Origin: an uncultured Clostridia bacterium | GTDB taxonomy: Bacteria; Bacillota; Clostridia; Christensenellales; UBA1242 | Assembly: GCA_905235475.1 (NCBI GenBank) | Contig: CAJOLU010000004.1 | Span: 124,001-188,000, forward strand | DNA length: 64,000 nt | Reading direction: 5' to 3' | Part shown: piece after piece, positions 17,677 through 25,994 of the stretch | How positions within the stretch are numbered: position 1 is the stretch's first letter | How the letters are laid out: each line of letters starts with the position of its first letter | Position numbers and translations under genes: made by a program | Notes under the pieces: model-generated | Told to the model about the DNA's origin: nothing | Seen by the model: the letters and a program-made list of their open reading frames with translations, nothing else | Databases searched by the model: none

Positions 17677-18273
17677 ATGGAAACTGTTACGAAAACCATT
17701 TATTCAGCAAATGCTGAAGAATACCCAAACTTGGATGTTGAGTGTAAGGTTGTTGAAGACATGGAAGCCTATGCTAACGGGCTTATTGAAGACATGAAAC
17801 AAAATGGACAAAAACCTGGGAAAGCAAGAAAAACTGCAATTGTTGATGCAAGAGCTGGCGTTTTGGGTGAGGAAGTTGACACAAGAGTAAGAGTTAGCGT
17901 TGATGATAAATTATACTTTTTATCTGAAACAAAAAATATTGTTAAGAATGGAAATAGTATGATTGTGACCAATCCAGACGGCGAACAATACATTGTGAAA
18001 GGCGAAAAATTTGGAACGAAATATGAAAAAACAGAAAATGAAGGTAAATATCGTCCACTTGGAGGAGATATAGACTATATTATAGCGCCAGAAAATATTG
18101 TTTTTCAGGCTTCTTGGGGAGAGGAGATGACAGCCCTAAAAGGTGCGGCATTAAATGTTTCTGACCTAAAAGATATTTATGCAATTCAAAACACTGCATT
18201 TGAAAGCACATATACGGCGAAACAATCTTCAATGTCTCAAGATAAAGAGGAATCTCTTGAAAATAGTAAATAA
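17677..18273 (+). CDS. PGDYG-like domain protein of unknown function
   Basis: A 198-residue soluble protein starting at ATG 17677 behind AAAAGGAG. The middle third (about residues 70-120) has the arrangement D-x-x-V-T-N-P-D-G-E-Q-Y-I-V-x-x-E-K-F-x-x-x-Y, which resembles PGDYG domains (PF14083) found in many bacteria with no known activity. Residues 120-150 are Gly/Asp rich and the last 20 are Ser/Lys/Glu rich. There is no signal peptide. The G9 tract in its promoter suggests variable expression, which would be odd for a housekeeping gene. The domain match is by eye and moderate. Confidence 0.7.
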   Translation: METVTKTIYSANAEEYPNLDVECKVVEDMEAYANGLIEDMKQNGQKPGKARKTAIVDARAGVLGEEVDTRVRVSVDDKLYFLSETKNIVKNGNSMIVTNPDGEQYIVKGEKFGTKYEKTENEGKYRPLGGDIDYIIAPENIVFQASWGEEMTALKGAALNVSDLKDIYAIQNTAFESTYTAKQSSMSQDKEESLENSK

Positions 18274-18299
18274 ATTTTTTTACATTATTAATTAGAATG

Positions 18300-18332
18300 A
18301 AAAATTGCAAGATAAATATTTTGCAGTTTTTT
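18300..18332 (+). terminator. intrinsic terminator
   Basis: Stem AAATTGCAA / TTGCAGTTT with one G-T pair and an AT-rich loop, then a T-run; 27 bases after the preceding stop. Confidence 0.7.
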
Positions 18333-18335
18333 ATT

Positions 18336-18363
18336 TTGATATTTTTTTCTTTTGTATTATAAT
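18336..18363 (+). promoter_or_regulatory. promoter of the nucleoside hydrolase gene
   Basis: TTGATA at 18336-18341, 16-base spacer, TATAAT at 18358-18363. Confidence 0.6.
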
Positions 18364-18386
18364 TATATATAAACATAGGAGAAATT

Positions 18387-19265
18387 ATGGCAAAAGATGT
18401 TATTTTATTTTTAGACACGGGAATCGATGATGCAACAGCGTTGTTGCTTGCTCTTGCTGATAAAAATATTAATGTGAAAGCAATTGTTGCAACGAGAGGA
18501 AATGTTTCAACAAAACAAGTAACCGTGAACACACTTTCGATTTTGGAATTTGTGGGGAAAGATGTTCCAGTTTTTGTTGGCTCCAAACATTTTTATGGAA
18601 AAACAAAATTTGAAATTTGGAAAGGTCATGGAAAAAATGGTGTTGGGGACTATCAATTTCCAAAACCAAAGCAAAAGCCAAAATCATTTAAAGAGTTTAT
18701 TAAATTCTTTAACGCATTAGAAAAAAAGGTAAATATTTTGGTAACATGCCCTTTAACTAATCTTGCCTATTTATTTAAAAAGGTGAATGTTGAAGACAAA
18801 ATTGAGGCTTTGTATTTGCAAAATGGAATGCTTGAAGACCCTAACTATAAATCCTTCAACATTGCTTGTGATCCAAGCGCTGCTGAAGTTGTTTTTAAAA
18901 TACCAATAAAAACAATTTTATGTCCTTCTGATATGGGGCACCGTGCATATCTAAACAAAACTGATGTAAAAAAACTTAAAAGTTTAAACAAAACTGGTGA
19001 GATGCTTGAATTTATGTATCGTTCATATCATGATAGAGTGTGCCAAAATAATGTTGCAACACATGATAGTTGTTTAATTTATGCTTTCACACACAAAGAG
19101 CAATTTGCTTGGGAATATGCAGATGTGAAGATAGATTATGTTGATAAAATTGGAGTTTTGCATTTTAAGATGGCAAAGCAAAAAAGAAATACGAAAATAT
19201 GCACAGAAATAAACATAAAAGAATTTAAAAATTATTTTTTTAGTGCCATAAAAACTTTTAAATAG
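18387..19265 (+). CDS. nucleoside hydrolase (inosine/uridine-preferring family)
   Basis: A 292-residue protein starting at ATG 18387 behind ATAGGAG. It is a member of the IUNH family that splits the N-glycosidic bond of ribonucleosides for salvage. The calcium-binding N-terminus, normally DxDPGxDDA, reads FLDTGIDDATA: the third, seventh and eighth positions (Asp10, Asp14, Asp15 of the Crithidia enzyme) are kept, while the first Asp is replaced by Phe and Pro by Thr. The Asn in TRGNVS, the CPLTNLAYLF segment (family form GPLTNLA) and the late metal ligand in ATHDSC are present. The size is slightly below the usual 310. Substrate preference cannot be read from sequence. Monocistronic. Confidence 0.9.
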   Translation: MAKDVILFLDTGIDDATALLLALADKNINVKAIVATRGNVSTKQVTVNTLSILEFVGKDVPVFVGSKHFYGKTKFEIWKGHGKNGVGDYQFPKPKQKPKSFKEFIKFFNALEKKVNILVTCPLTNLAYLFKKVNVEDKIEALYLQNGMLEDPNYKSFNIACDPSAAEVVFKIPIKTILCPSDMGHRAYLNKTDVKKLKSLNKTGEMLEFMYRSYHDRVCQNNVATHDSCLIYAFTHKEQFAWEYADVKIDYVDKIGVLHFKMAKQKRNTKICTEINIKEFKNYFFSAIKTFK

Positions 19266-19294
19266 TTTACAAAATTTATATTTTATTTTATAAT
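19266..19294 (+). promoter_or_regulatory. promoter of mscS
   Basis: TTTACA at 19266-19271, 17 bases, TATAAT at 19289-19294. Confidence 0.7.
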
Positions 19295-19320
19295 GTTAGC
19301 ATACAAAAAGGAGAAAAAAT

Positions 19321-20376
19321 ATGACGTGGGCAGAAATATGGGAAAGTGTGCAGCACTTTTTTGCAACAAGTGGACTTAATATCATAAAAGCGTTGCTACT
19401 TTGGATTATTGGTTATATTGTTGTTAGGCTTATTGTGCTTGTTATTAAAAAGATTTTCGAAAGAAGCCGAATAGAAAAAGTTGCACAAGGATTCATTATA
19501 TCGGTTATACGGTTTGCACTGAATATCGTGTTGATCATAATGGTTCTTCAAGCACTTGGAGTGGAAATAACAGGAATTGTTGCACTCCTTGCAACGGCTG
19601 GACTAGCAGTTGCATTGGCTCTTAAAGATAGTTTGGGAAATATTGCAAGCGGAGTTATTCTTTTGGTGACAAGACCATTCAAAGAAGGAGATTACATAAA
19701 GGTTGATGGTGTTGAAGGTAAAGTTAAAAACATAAAAATCTTCACAACAGGATTAATAACCCTTGATAATAAACTTGTTGTTTTGCCAAACTCAGCCGTG
19801 ATAAACAATCCATTAATAAACTATTCAATTAGAAAAACAAGAAGGGTGGAATACACTTTTGCGGTTGCATATGAAAGTGATGTGGATTTAGTGAAACGAG
19901 TTGTTACTGATGTTATGAAGAGTGATGGTAGAGTTTTGTTAGACCCAGCACCAACTTGCAGAATTTGTAACTTTAATGAAAGCAGTGTTGATTTCTTTGC
20001 AACGTGTTGGTGTGATTCAACAGACTATTGGGATGTTTATTATTATGTGTGGGACAATGTGTTTAATGAGTTTAAACGCAATAACATTTCAATTCCATAT
20101 AAACAAGTTGAAGTTAGAATGCGTGAAGACACAGTTGTTATGCCAGTTAGACCAGAACCATTGCAAGAAAGACAAGAGAAAAAGCGTAAAGTAGAAAAGA
20201 TTAAATCAGTTGATAAATTTTTTGATCAACTTGAAGATGGCAAACTAGATGCAAAAACTTTAAAAGCGCAATCAGAGGAAGCAAAACGAGAGAGAAAAGA
20301 TCGCAAAGAAAAGAAGAGACAAGAAAAAGAAAAGAAAAAACAAGAAGAACTTCAAAAGAAAAAAAGCAAGGAATAA
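19321..20376 (+). CDS. mscS: small-conductance mechanosensitive channel
   Basis: A 351-residue MscS-type channel with an AAAAGGAG ribosome site. Three membrane helices lie at about residues 17-40, 58-80 and 83-110. The third, pore-lining helix has the Ala/Gly-packed sequence GLAVALALKDSLGNIASG. The beta domain follows with RPFKEGDYIKVDGVEGKV and VVLPNSAVINNPLINYS, then the alpha/beta vestibule to about residue 280. The last 65 residues form an added, highly charged Lys/Glu/Arg helix (coiled coil) not found in E. coli MscS. It releases solutes on osmotic downshock. Confidence 0.95.
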   Translation: MTWAEIWESVQHFFATSGLNIIKALLLWIIGYIVVRLIVLVIKKIFERSRIEKVAQGFIISVIRFALNIVLIIMVLQALGVEITGIVALLATAGLAVALALKDSLGNIASGVILLVTRPFKEGDYIKVDGVEGKVKNIKIFTTGLITLDNKLVVLPNSAVINNPLINYSIRKTRRVEYTFAVAYESDVDLVKRVVTDVMKSDGRVLLDPAPTCRICNFNESSVDFFATCWCDSTDYWDVYYYVWDNVFNEFKRNNISIPYKQVEVRMREDTVVMPVRPEPLQERQEKKRKVEKIKSVDKFFDQLEDGKLDAKTLKAQSEEAKRERKDRKEKKRQEKEKKKQEELQKKKSKE

Positions 20377-20407
20377 GGTTAAAGACTTTTGAAACTAACT
20401 GAAAAAT

Positions 20408-20443
20408 AAAAAAGAATTCCTAGAAATTGGGAACTCTTTTTTT
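20408..20443 (+). terminator. terminator shared by convergent mscS and lipoprotein gene
   Basis: Imperfect stem AAAGAATTCC / GGGAACTCTTT, 8-base loop, T-runs on both strands, between mscS and the minus-strand gene ending at 20450. Confidence 0.75.
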
Positions 20444-20449
20444 GTTTTT

Positions 20450-21100
20450 CTAAGCTTCTTTTGTTAAAATTATGTCTTTTTTAATCCATTTTAATGTTCT
20501 ACCGTCTGTTAAAAACTGATTTACTTCTTCTTGTGTCATATCCTTTATTGTTACTTCATTGGTAGAAAAATCGTAAGACACTGTTTGTGCCTCCACTCCT
20601 TTTTCATGAATCAGCTGTAGATCAATCTTTGTTATATTATCATCTTTGTCAAACAATAAATTCATTGACCAAAATTGTGTATTCCCGCTTTCCGCCCAAA
20701 CAGATAGTATATTTATTGTTTGCTGTGTGATACTAATTTTATATCTATATTCAGGTGTATATTCTAATATTTCCTCCGCCCTTTCTTCATCAACATAAAC
20801 AACTTTATCGAACTCAAGTTGAGCGAAATAAACTAATTTCATCATATATTTCATAGTGTCAACATAAAATTGTGTTGGGTGCGCAGAGATATAGATATCT
20901 TCACAATCGTCACTAAAAGTAGCATCTTCTACATAATTAAGTTGTACATAAGCTTTTTCAAAATTCTTAGTGGCTTGCTCCTCATTCTTGGTTTGGTTTG
21001 GGTTAATACAAGCAGAAAAACCTATAGCAAACGCAAAACCAACAATTATAAGCATAAAACTTAAAATAATTTTTTTAAAATTGCTCTTTATTTTTTCCAT
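20450..21100 (-). CDS. putative lipoprotein behind a TA-repeat promoter
   Basis: Start chosen at ATG 21100 (216 residues), four codons inside the longest frame, because GGGGGG lies just before it. The N-terminus is a lipoprotein signal peptide: KIKSNFKK, about 20 hydrophobic residues, then the lipobox GFSAC with Cys near residue 30. The mature part is acidic, Glu/Asp/Tyr rich, with beta-strand character (YDFSTNEVTIKDMTQEE, then a C-terminal KWIKKDIILTKEA). No named domain is recognised. It should sit on the outer face of the cytoplasmic membrane. The promoter at 21129-21155 has a dinucleotide repeat in its spacer, which suggests on/off expression. Confidence 0.85.
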   Translation of the reverse strand: MEKIKSNFKKIILSFMLIIVGFAFAIGFSACINPNQTKNEEQATKNFEKAYVQLNYVEDATFSDDCEDIYISAHPTQFYVDTMKYMMKLVYFAQLEFDKVVYVDEERAEEILEYTPEYRYKISITQQTINILSVWAESGNTQFWSMNLLFDKDDNITKIDLQLIHEKGVEAQTVSYDFSTNEVTIKDMTQEEVNQFLTDGRTLKWIKKDIILTKEA

Positions 21101-21128
21101 TTTTCCCCCCATAAAAATTGATATAATA

Positions 21129-21155
21129 ATTATATATATATATATATATTGTCAA
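21129..21155 (-). promoter_or_regulatory. promoter with (TA)9 repeat as its spacer
   Basis: On the minus strand, TTGACA (21155-21150) and TATAAT (21134-21129) are separated by 15 bases made only of alternating A and T. The whole repeat at 21131-21149 is nine TA units plus one T, and its last units form part of the -10 box. One more TA unit would give the optimal 17-base spacing. This is the arrangement known from the phase-variable hif fimbrial promoters of Haemophilus influenzae. Confidence 0.75.
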
Positions 21156-21182
21156 GTCTTTGAAAGGATTTTTTATCAAAAC

Positions 21183-21220
21183 AAAAAAAAGTATAACGTA
21201 ATCAAATGCTATACTTTTTT
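21183..21220. terminator. bidirectional terminator
   Basis: Stem AAGTATA / TATACTT with a 14-base loop and T-runs on both strands. It suits the minus-strand gene that ends at 21318 and insulates the TA-repeat promoter. Confidence 0.65.
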
Positions 21221-21317
21221 ATGTTAGATATTGCGTATAAAAATATCTAAAAATTTATTTATCAAAATTCAATACATATGAAACAAAATCTGCGTATAAT
21301 TATTTTTGTTTATAATA

Positions 21318-23282
21318 TTATTTTGTTTTTTTAGCAACTGTTTTTTTAGCTGGAGCTTTTTTAGCAGCAGGCTTTTTTGTTGCCGTTTTGGCTGGAGCCT
21401 TTGCTGGAGCTTTCTTTGCTACAGTTTTAGTTGCAGGCTTTTTTGCTGCTGGCTTCGCAGCTGGCTTAGCAGCAGGTTTTTTAGCAGGAGCTTTTTTAGC
21501 TGGAGCCTTAGCAGCAGGTTTTTTAGCTGGGGCTTTTGCTGTTGTTTTAGCTGGAGCCTTAGCAGCAGGTTTTTTAGCTGGAGCTTTAGCTGTTGCTTTA
21601 GCTGGAGCTTTTGGTGCTGTCTTAGTGGCTGCTTTTGTTGCAGGTTTCTTTGCTGCTGGTTTCTTCGCTGTTGTTTTTGTAGTTGTTTTTTTAGCAGCAG
21701 GTTTTGCTGTTGCCTTTACTTCTTTTTTAGCAGCTGTTTTTTTGGCTGCTGGTTTCTTTGCAGCTGTTTTTTTAGCAGCTGGCTTTTTTGTTTTTTGGGT
21801 TTCCATAACCGCCTCCGTTGTGATTTTTTTAATTTGTTTTTCTAATTTAGAATCTGTTTTTTTGCTTATCTTTTTCTTAAGTTCTGCGACTGATTGGGTG
21901 TTAATTGCTTCAATCATTGGCTCTAATGTGTTGTCTTCAACATCTTCAACTGTGTTTTCTCTCACAATTGAATCAAAGAGTTTTTGTTCTTGTGTGGTTA
22001 GAACTGATTTCCAATTTATTATTGAAAAGTCCATTTCTGCAATCAAGAAATAACTCATTGTTGTGTCACCAGTTGCTTGTTCTTCTTTTATTTGTTTAAT
22101 GATTTGCTTTTTCGCAACAGTTAAGTCTTCTTGGCTTAATAGTTTTGGACTAAGTTCCATTAAACATTCAAAGTCTTCAAGCCTTGATGAATGTAGCCAA
22201 TCACCTTCTTCAAGAAGAATTTCTTTAACTTGTTTTAAGTTTGCTTGTGTGAAGAAGCCAGCATCATAATATGCTTCCACGAAGTAAACCAATTTAGAAA
22301 CGAGTTCGTTTTTTCCATAAGTCACTTTGTTCTTTTTGGCTTCTGTCCAAACCATTATTGCAACATCAAACAAGTTTTTAATTGTTGTTTTGTTTTCAAT
22401 GTCAAATTCAGCAATCATTGTTGAAAGTTCCAAACTATCAAGGGCCATATCAATAACGATTTCAGAATATAGTGTGCTCGTCATTGCCATTTCAATTGTT
22501 TGTGGTTTGAAATTTGATTTAAGCACATCCATATTGTGCATAACACGACATTCTTTTTGAGTTAAGATTCCAGTTGTTTCCAACTCATATATGGCGTAAA
22601 TAAAATCACTTGTTTGACCTTTGAATAATAGGACATTAAAATATTCTTCAATCAAATCATCATCGATATATTTTGTGTTAGCCATATTTGAAATAAGTCT
22701 TGTCATTTGACCAATATCGTTTGACACAAAAACATCATCAACAATAAATTCCCATTCCTTTGATGAAATGATGTTTGCACCGTTAGATAAAAGTTTGTAT
22801 ATGATATCTCTAGCATAACGTGCGTCCATATAAGACATTTTTATGTTTGCCCAATCAACAACTTCATCTTTTGTGAGAATTTTTGCTTTATAGAGTTGTG
22901 CAATTAATTCTGGCTCTATTTCATCTTGTGAAAAATCAATTGTGTTTGAATATTTGTTAATATATTCTCGAACAATTGTTTGACAAAGCGAAAAATCAAT
23001 CGCTTTTGCTTTTAGAAGTTCTGGTGCGCTGTTTATTATTATTGCCATTGCATTTTTGTCTTGCGTTTTGAGAACTGTTCCAAAAATTTGTTTGCTATCT
23101 TTTTGTGAAAAGATTTTTAATTGAAATAACTCTTTAAAGTGAGTGACAAGATGCTCTAGCGTTAAGCTATTGAGCAAAGCTTCTCGCCACTCTTGTTTTT
23201 GTTTTAAGTTGGGTTTTTGTTTTTTTATTGTGTCAATAACTTCCGCAATATCATCAAATTCCACAACTTTGTCTTGTTCCAT
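21318..23282 (-). CDS. helical protein with histone-H1-like Lys/Ala/Pro tail
   Basis: A 654-residue protein starting at ATG 23282 with GGAGGT before it. Residues 1-480 are hydrophilic, predicted mostly helical, and I recognise no family; short recurring segments (F..QKD.K..F, I.KEEVV.W, L.QKECRVM) suggest degenerate helical repeats. From about residue 480 the chain changes to a tail of about 170 residues made almost only of Lys, Ala, Pro and Thr in units such as KKPAAK and KAPAK, like histone H1 C-termini and the tails of Bordetella BpH1 or chlamydial Hc. Such tails bind DNA without sequence preference. A nucleoid-binding role for the tail is inference from that family; the body may be what it delivers. 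Promoter at 23312-23340, terminator at 21183-21220. Confidence 0.88.
   Translation of the reverse strand: MEQDKVVEFDDIAEVIDTIKKQKPNLKQKQEWREALLNSLTLEHLVTHFKELFQLKIFSQKDSKQIFGTVLKTQDKNAMAIIINSAPELLKAKAIDFSLCQTIVREYINKYSNTIDFSQDEIEPELIAQLYKAKILTKDEVVDWANIKMSYMDARYARDIIYKLLSNGANIISSKEWEFIVDDVFVSNDIGQMTRLISNMANTKYIDDDLIEEYFNVLLFKGQTSDFIYAIYELETTGILTQKECRVMHNMDVLKSNFKPQTIEMAMTSTLYSEIVIDMALDSLELSTMIAEFDIENKTTIKNLFDVAIMVWTEAKKNKVTYGKNELVSKLVYFVEAYYDAGFFTQANLKQVKEILLEEGDWLHSSRLEDFECLMELSPKLLSQEDLTVAKKQIIKQIKEEQATGDTTMSYFLIAEMDFSIINWKSVLTTQEQKLFDSIVRENTVEDVEDNTLEPMIEAINTQSVAELKKKISKKTDSKLEKQIKKITTEAVMETQKTKKPAAKKTAAKKPAAKKTAAKKEVKATAKPAAKKTTTKTTAKKPAAKKPATKAATKTAPKAPAKATAKAPAKKPAAKAPAKTTAKAPAKKPAAKAPAKKAPAKKPAAKPAAKPAAKKPATKTVAKKAPAKAPAKTATKKPAAKKAPAKKTVAKKTK
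21340..21800 (-). repeat. low-complexity tandem codons of the Lys/Ala/Pro tail
   Basis: Irregular tandem repeats of about 15-30 bases encode KKPAAK/KAPAK units; on the plus strand GCAGGTTTTTTAGC-like words recur. Copy number is likely to vary between strains by recombination or slippage. Confidence 0.75.
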
Positions 23283-23311
23283 ACATACCTCCTTTTTCTA
23301 ATTTTAACTTT

Positions 23312-23340
23312 ATTATAGCAATAAATTTTATATATGGCAA
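23312..23340 (-). promoter_or_regulatory. promoter of the H1-like-tail gene
   Basis: Minus strand TTGCCA (23340-23335), 17 bases, TATAAT (23317-23312). Confidence 0.75.
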
Positions 23341-23354
23341 ACAAAATTAAAAAA

Positions 23355-23387
23355 ATAAAAAGAAAAAACACCAAAACTATGGTGTTT
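23355..23387 (-). terminator. terminator overlapping the end of the small membrane gene
   Basis: Stem AAACACCA / TGGTGTTT (23387-23366), loop holding the stop codon, followed by T6 on the minus strand. Confidence 0.75.
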
Positions 23388-23589
23388 CTTCATCTTCTAA
23401 GGGTTCGTTTTTAATGATTTTCTTTCTTTGCTGTTTATTTTCTTTCATTTGTCTGTTATAAATAATTCTTTTTGTAATTAAAACAAGAAAGACAATCAAA
23501 ATTAAACAACCCAAAATGATTGTTGAGATTAAAACCCAGTGCATAACGTTTGAAACAGTGCTCAAAGCTCCATCTAAAAGATTTAACAT
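23377..23589 (-). CDS. small single-pass membrane protein
   Basis: A 70-residue protein, ATG at 23589 behind AGGGGGA. It has one transmembrane helix at about residues 17-41, followed by a basic stretch (KRIIYNRQMKENKQQRKK) that should be cytoplasmic and an acidic end EPLEDEETP. No family recognised. It has its own promoter and terminator, which supports a real gene despite its size. Confidence 0.7.
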   Translation of the reverse strand: MLNLLDGALSTVSNVMHWVLISTIILGCLILIVFLVLITKRIIYNRQMKENKQQRKKIIKNEPLEDEETP

Positions 23590-23618
23590 AAGTCCCCCTT
23601 AGAATTTTCCTTATTTAT

Positions 23619-23647
23619 ATTATACAAAAATGGTTTATAAAATGCAA
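23619..23647 (-). promoter_or_regulatory. promoter of the small membrane gene
   Basis: Minus strand TTGCAT (23647-23642), 17 bases, TATAAT (23624-23619), about 30 bases before the start codon. Confidence 0.65.
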
Positions 23648-23695
23648 ACAAAAATAATTATTTTTTAATAAGAACAAAAATTTGTTGTTAGAAAA

Positions 23696-24859
23696 CTACA
23701 AAAGACCTAACACAAAAGTTGCAATTGTTCCTAAAGACCCTAAAACTATTGAAATATAAAAGAAGATGTAATCGGGTTTATGAGGTTTTTTAGGTGCAAC
23801 CATTTTGTCAGATAAAACTAATTCCGTTGTGCCTTTTGTGTTGCCTGCCATCATATCATTGAAAGATAAATTTTGTTCTTGAAGTTGTTTTTCTAAATTT
23901 AACATATTCACTTCACGATATAACCCAAACACAACAGCATCATTGTTGATGTCGATTTCTTTTTCCAGTCCATTTTTTTCAATTTCTTTTTTAAGATTTT
24001 TCTTAAACGCAAAATAATCTTGTTTTCTTCCTTCTTTGAACATATTTGTGATACACCAAGAAAGACCATATAAGCATAGAATAATAATTAAAATTCTCAT
24101 GATAATTGTTAACGCAAAACTTGATGATGCGAGCATTCCCATAAAGAAATCAACAAGTCCATTTCTCATCCAAGTTGAGTTTAAACTATAACTTATAAAA
24201 ACGCTTAAAAAGTTGTTACAAAAATGCATAATCATGGCTGGAATAATGCTTTTTGAAACCATTGTCACAACACACAAAAGCATTCCCACCAAGAATGCAT
24301 AGCCAAATTGAACAATGTTTAAGTGTAGGAGTCCAAACAAAAGGCCTGTTAAAATAATGCTTCGAACAGCACCATTATGTTTCATTCCATTGAGAACAAG
24401 ACCTCTGTGCGTTGTTTCTTCACAAATGGCAGGAAGTAATCCAACAAACACAACGCTTAGAACAAAATTTAAGACGGAATAATTTGAGCTTGAACTACCA
24501 AATTTATAGCCAACAAGTTCCAAAAAGCTAGACCAAACAGCACTGAAATAGCAAACTAAAAAATACATACAAATTCCAGCGAGAATGGAAAGCCAAATTG
24601 TTTTTGATGATATTTTTTTGAATCCAAAATGAGCAAATGTTTGTTTAAAACTTTTTTTCATAAAAACTTTATACAAACAAACTGGAAGAATGAACATAAG
24701 TCCAATTTGAACAATAATTTTAAAAATAAGGTCTGCTCCAGTGAACTCAAGTAATCCAAAATAAGAACATATTTTAATTCCTGTGAATATGCAAATAATT
24801 AAAAAGTAAATAAGTCCACTATAAAAAACCAGCTTGTCATTGATTATATTTTTTTTCAT
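23696..24859 (-). CDS. CPBP family intramembrane metalloprotease (second of pair)
   Basis: A 387-residue membrane protein with about eight helices. The CPBP (Abi, CAAX-protease-like) catalytic motifs are present: EETTHRG (EExxxR; about residue 145), FGLLH (FxxxH; about 175) and HFCNN (HxxxN/D; about 212). Family members cleave prenylated or other membrane proteins or give bacteriocin self-immunity; substrates are usually unknown. After the catalytic core comes a cytoplasmic region of about 100 residues and a final helix at the C-terminus, a layout shared with the upstream paralogue. ATG at 24859 lies nine bases after the upstream stop, so the two genes form an operon. Confidence 0.9.
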   Translation of the reverse strand: MKKNIINDKLVFYSGLIYFLIICIFTGIKICSYFGLLEFTGADLIFKIIVQIGLMFILPVCLYKVFMKKSFKQTFAHFGFKKISSKTIWLSILAGICMYFLVCYFSAVWSSFLELVGYKFGSSSSNYSVLNFVLSVVFVGLLPAICEETTHRGLVLNGMKHNGAVRSIILTGLLFGLLHLNIVQFGYAFLVGMLLCVVTMVSKSIIPAMIMHFCNNFLSVFISYSLNSTWMRNGLVDFFMGMLASSSFALTIIMRILIIILCLYGLSWCITNMFKEGRKQDYFAFKKNLKKEIEKNGLEKEIDINNDAVVFGLYREVNMLNLEKQLQEQNLSFNDMMAGNTKGTTELVLSDKMVAPKKPHKPDYIFFYISIVLGSLGTIATFVLGLL

Positions 24860-24868
24860 AATTCTCCA

Positions 24869-25930
24869 TTAAATAAGGTTAATAAGTATTAAACAAATTG
24901 CAACACCATATCCCACACAAAGCAAAATAATTCCAGATTTATCTTGTTGTGATTTTGTGTTAGGAAGTTGAATTTCGCGTTTTATTTGTTCAACCATTTC
25001 TTTTTGCGTTAGCACACCTTTTTGATTTAGTTTTTTGTTTTGTTTTGTGCTAATTTCTTCTTCACTTTCGCTATTATTTGAAACTGCTTGAACTTCTTTT
25101 TGTGCCAATTGTTTTTTGATGAGGCTAATTAAATAGAATGCCAAAACAACAATTCCAACAGCCGCAATAAGAAGAAGTATTGCTTCAATAACATAACTTG
25201 CTGAAAGTGATTCAGGTATGGTGCTTGTTTGTGTGATATACATTTGTGTTATAACAGTTGCGTTGTTAAAGAAGTGAATTGTCATGCAAAGAATAAGGCT
25301 TGATGTTTCAAACATAACATATCCCAAAACAATGCCAAGTAAGAAAGTGTATGGTAATTGTGCAATGTTTCCGTGCATTAAACTGAATGCGAGGGCAGAA
25401 AGAAGAATTGCGGACCATTTGCCAAGACCTCTTAAACCATTAAGAATAATTCCACGATACACAAGTTCTTCAGTGACTGCTGGAAGAAGTGCAATCATAA
25501 GTATTGAAAGGGTGTATTCTCCAAAATTGGATAAAGGAATGTTCATTGAGGAATTAATGTTAATGCCAATTTTATCTAATCCAATTGCAATTATTGTGAT
25601 AAACTTATCTGTGAACAAGCATAAAGTGATTCCAACAACAATGCAAATAATCACCATTAAATAGTTTGGTTTTTGTGTGATTCCACAAGCCTTATATGAT
25701 ATTTTATTGCGTGAGGTGTAGAAATAATATATTCCAACCAAAATTGCTGCACTCAAAATTTGCAAAAGACAAATAAACCAAACTTTGTCAAGCACCAAAA
25801 AGCGGTTATTTTCATCTTGTGGTGAACCAGATAGTGCCAGGCTTAAAATTAATGAAACAACAATTGGAATAAGAAGTGCCCACAAATAAACTTTCCCAGC
25901 ATCTCTTTCGTTATATGACTCTCTTTTCAT
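24869..25930 (-). CDS. CPBP family intramembrane metalloprotease (first of pair)
   Basis: Start set at ATG 25930 (353 residues), which directly follows GGAGGA; the longer frame would use a TTG overlapping that site. Motifs: TEELVYRG (EExxxR; about residue 153), FSLMH (about 185) and HFFNN (about 222). It is a clear paralogue of the following gene, with the same order of core, Glu/Lys/Gln-rich cytoplasmic linker and last helix at the C-terminus. Two copies in tandem suggest heterodimers or two related substrates. Confidence 0.9.
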   Translation of the reverse strand: MKRESYNERDAGKVYLWALLIPIVVSLILSLALSGSPQDENNRFLVLDKVWFICLLQILSAAILVGIYYFYTSRNKISYKACGITQKPNYLMVIICIVVGITLCLFTDKFITIIAIGLDKIGININSSMNIPLSNFGEYTLSILMIALLPAVTEELVYRGIILNGLRGLGKWSAILLSALAFSLMHGNIAQLPYTFLLGIVLGYVMFETSSLILCMTIHFFNNATVITQMYITQTSTIPESLSASYVIEAILLLIAAVGIVVLAFYLISLIKKQLAQKEVQAVSNNSESEEEISTKQNKKLNQKGVLTQKEMVEQIKREIQLPNTKSQQDKSGIILLCVGYGVAICLILINLI

Positions 25931-25954
25931 ATGTTCCTCCAAACTTATAATGTT

Positions 25955-25983
25955 ATTTTATAATAAATGCAAAAATTTCGCAA
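25955..25983 (-). promoter_or_regulatory. promoter of the CPBP pair
   Basis: Minus strand TTGCGA (25983-25978), 17 bases, TAAAAT (25960-25955). Confidence 0.65.
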
Positions 25984-25994
25984 CAAAAAATAAC

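Noticed and set aside
21388..22053. Plus-strand frame of 221 codons rich in Ala, Phe and Val that looks like a membrane protein
   Set aside because: It is the complement of the Lys/Ala/Pro tail codons; there is no ribosome site and the minus-strand gene is better supported by promoter, start and composition.
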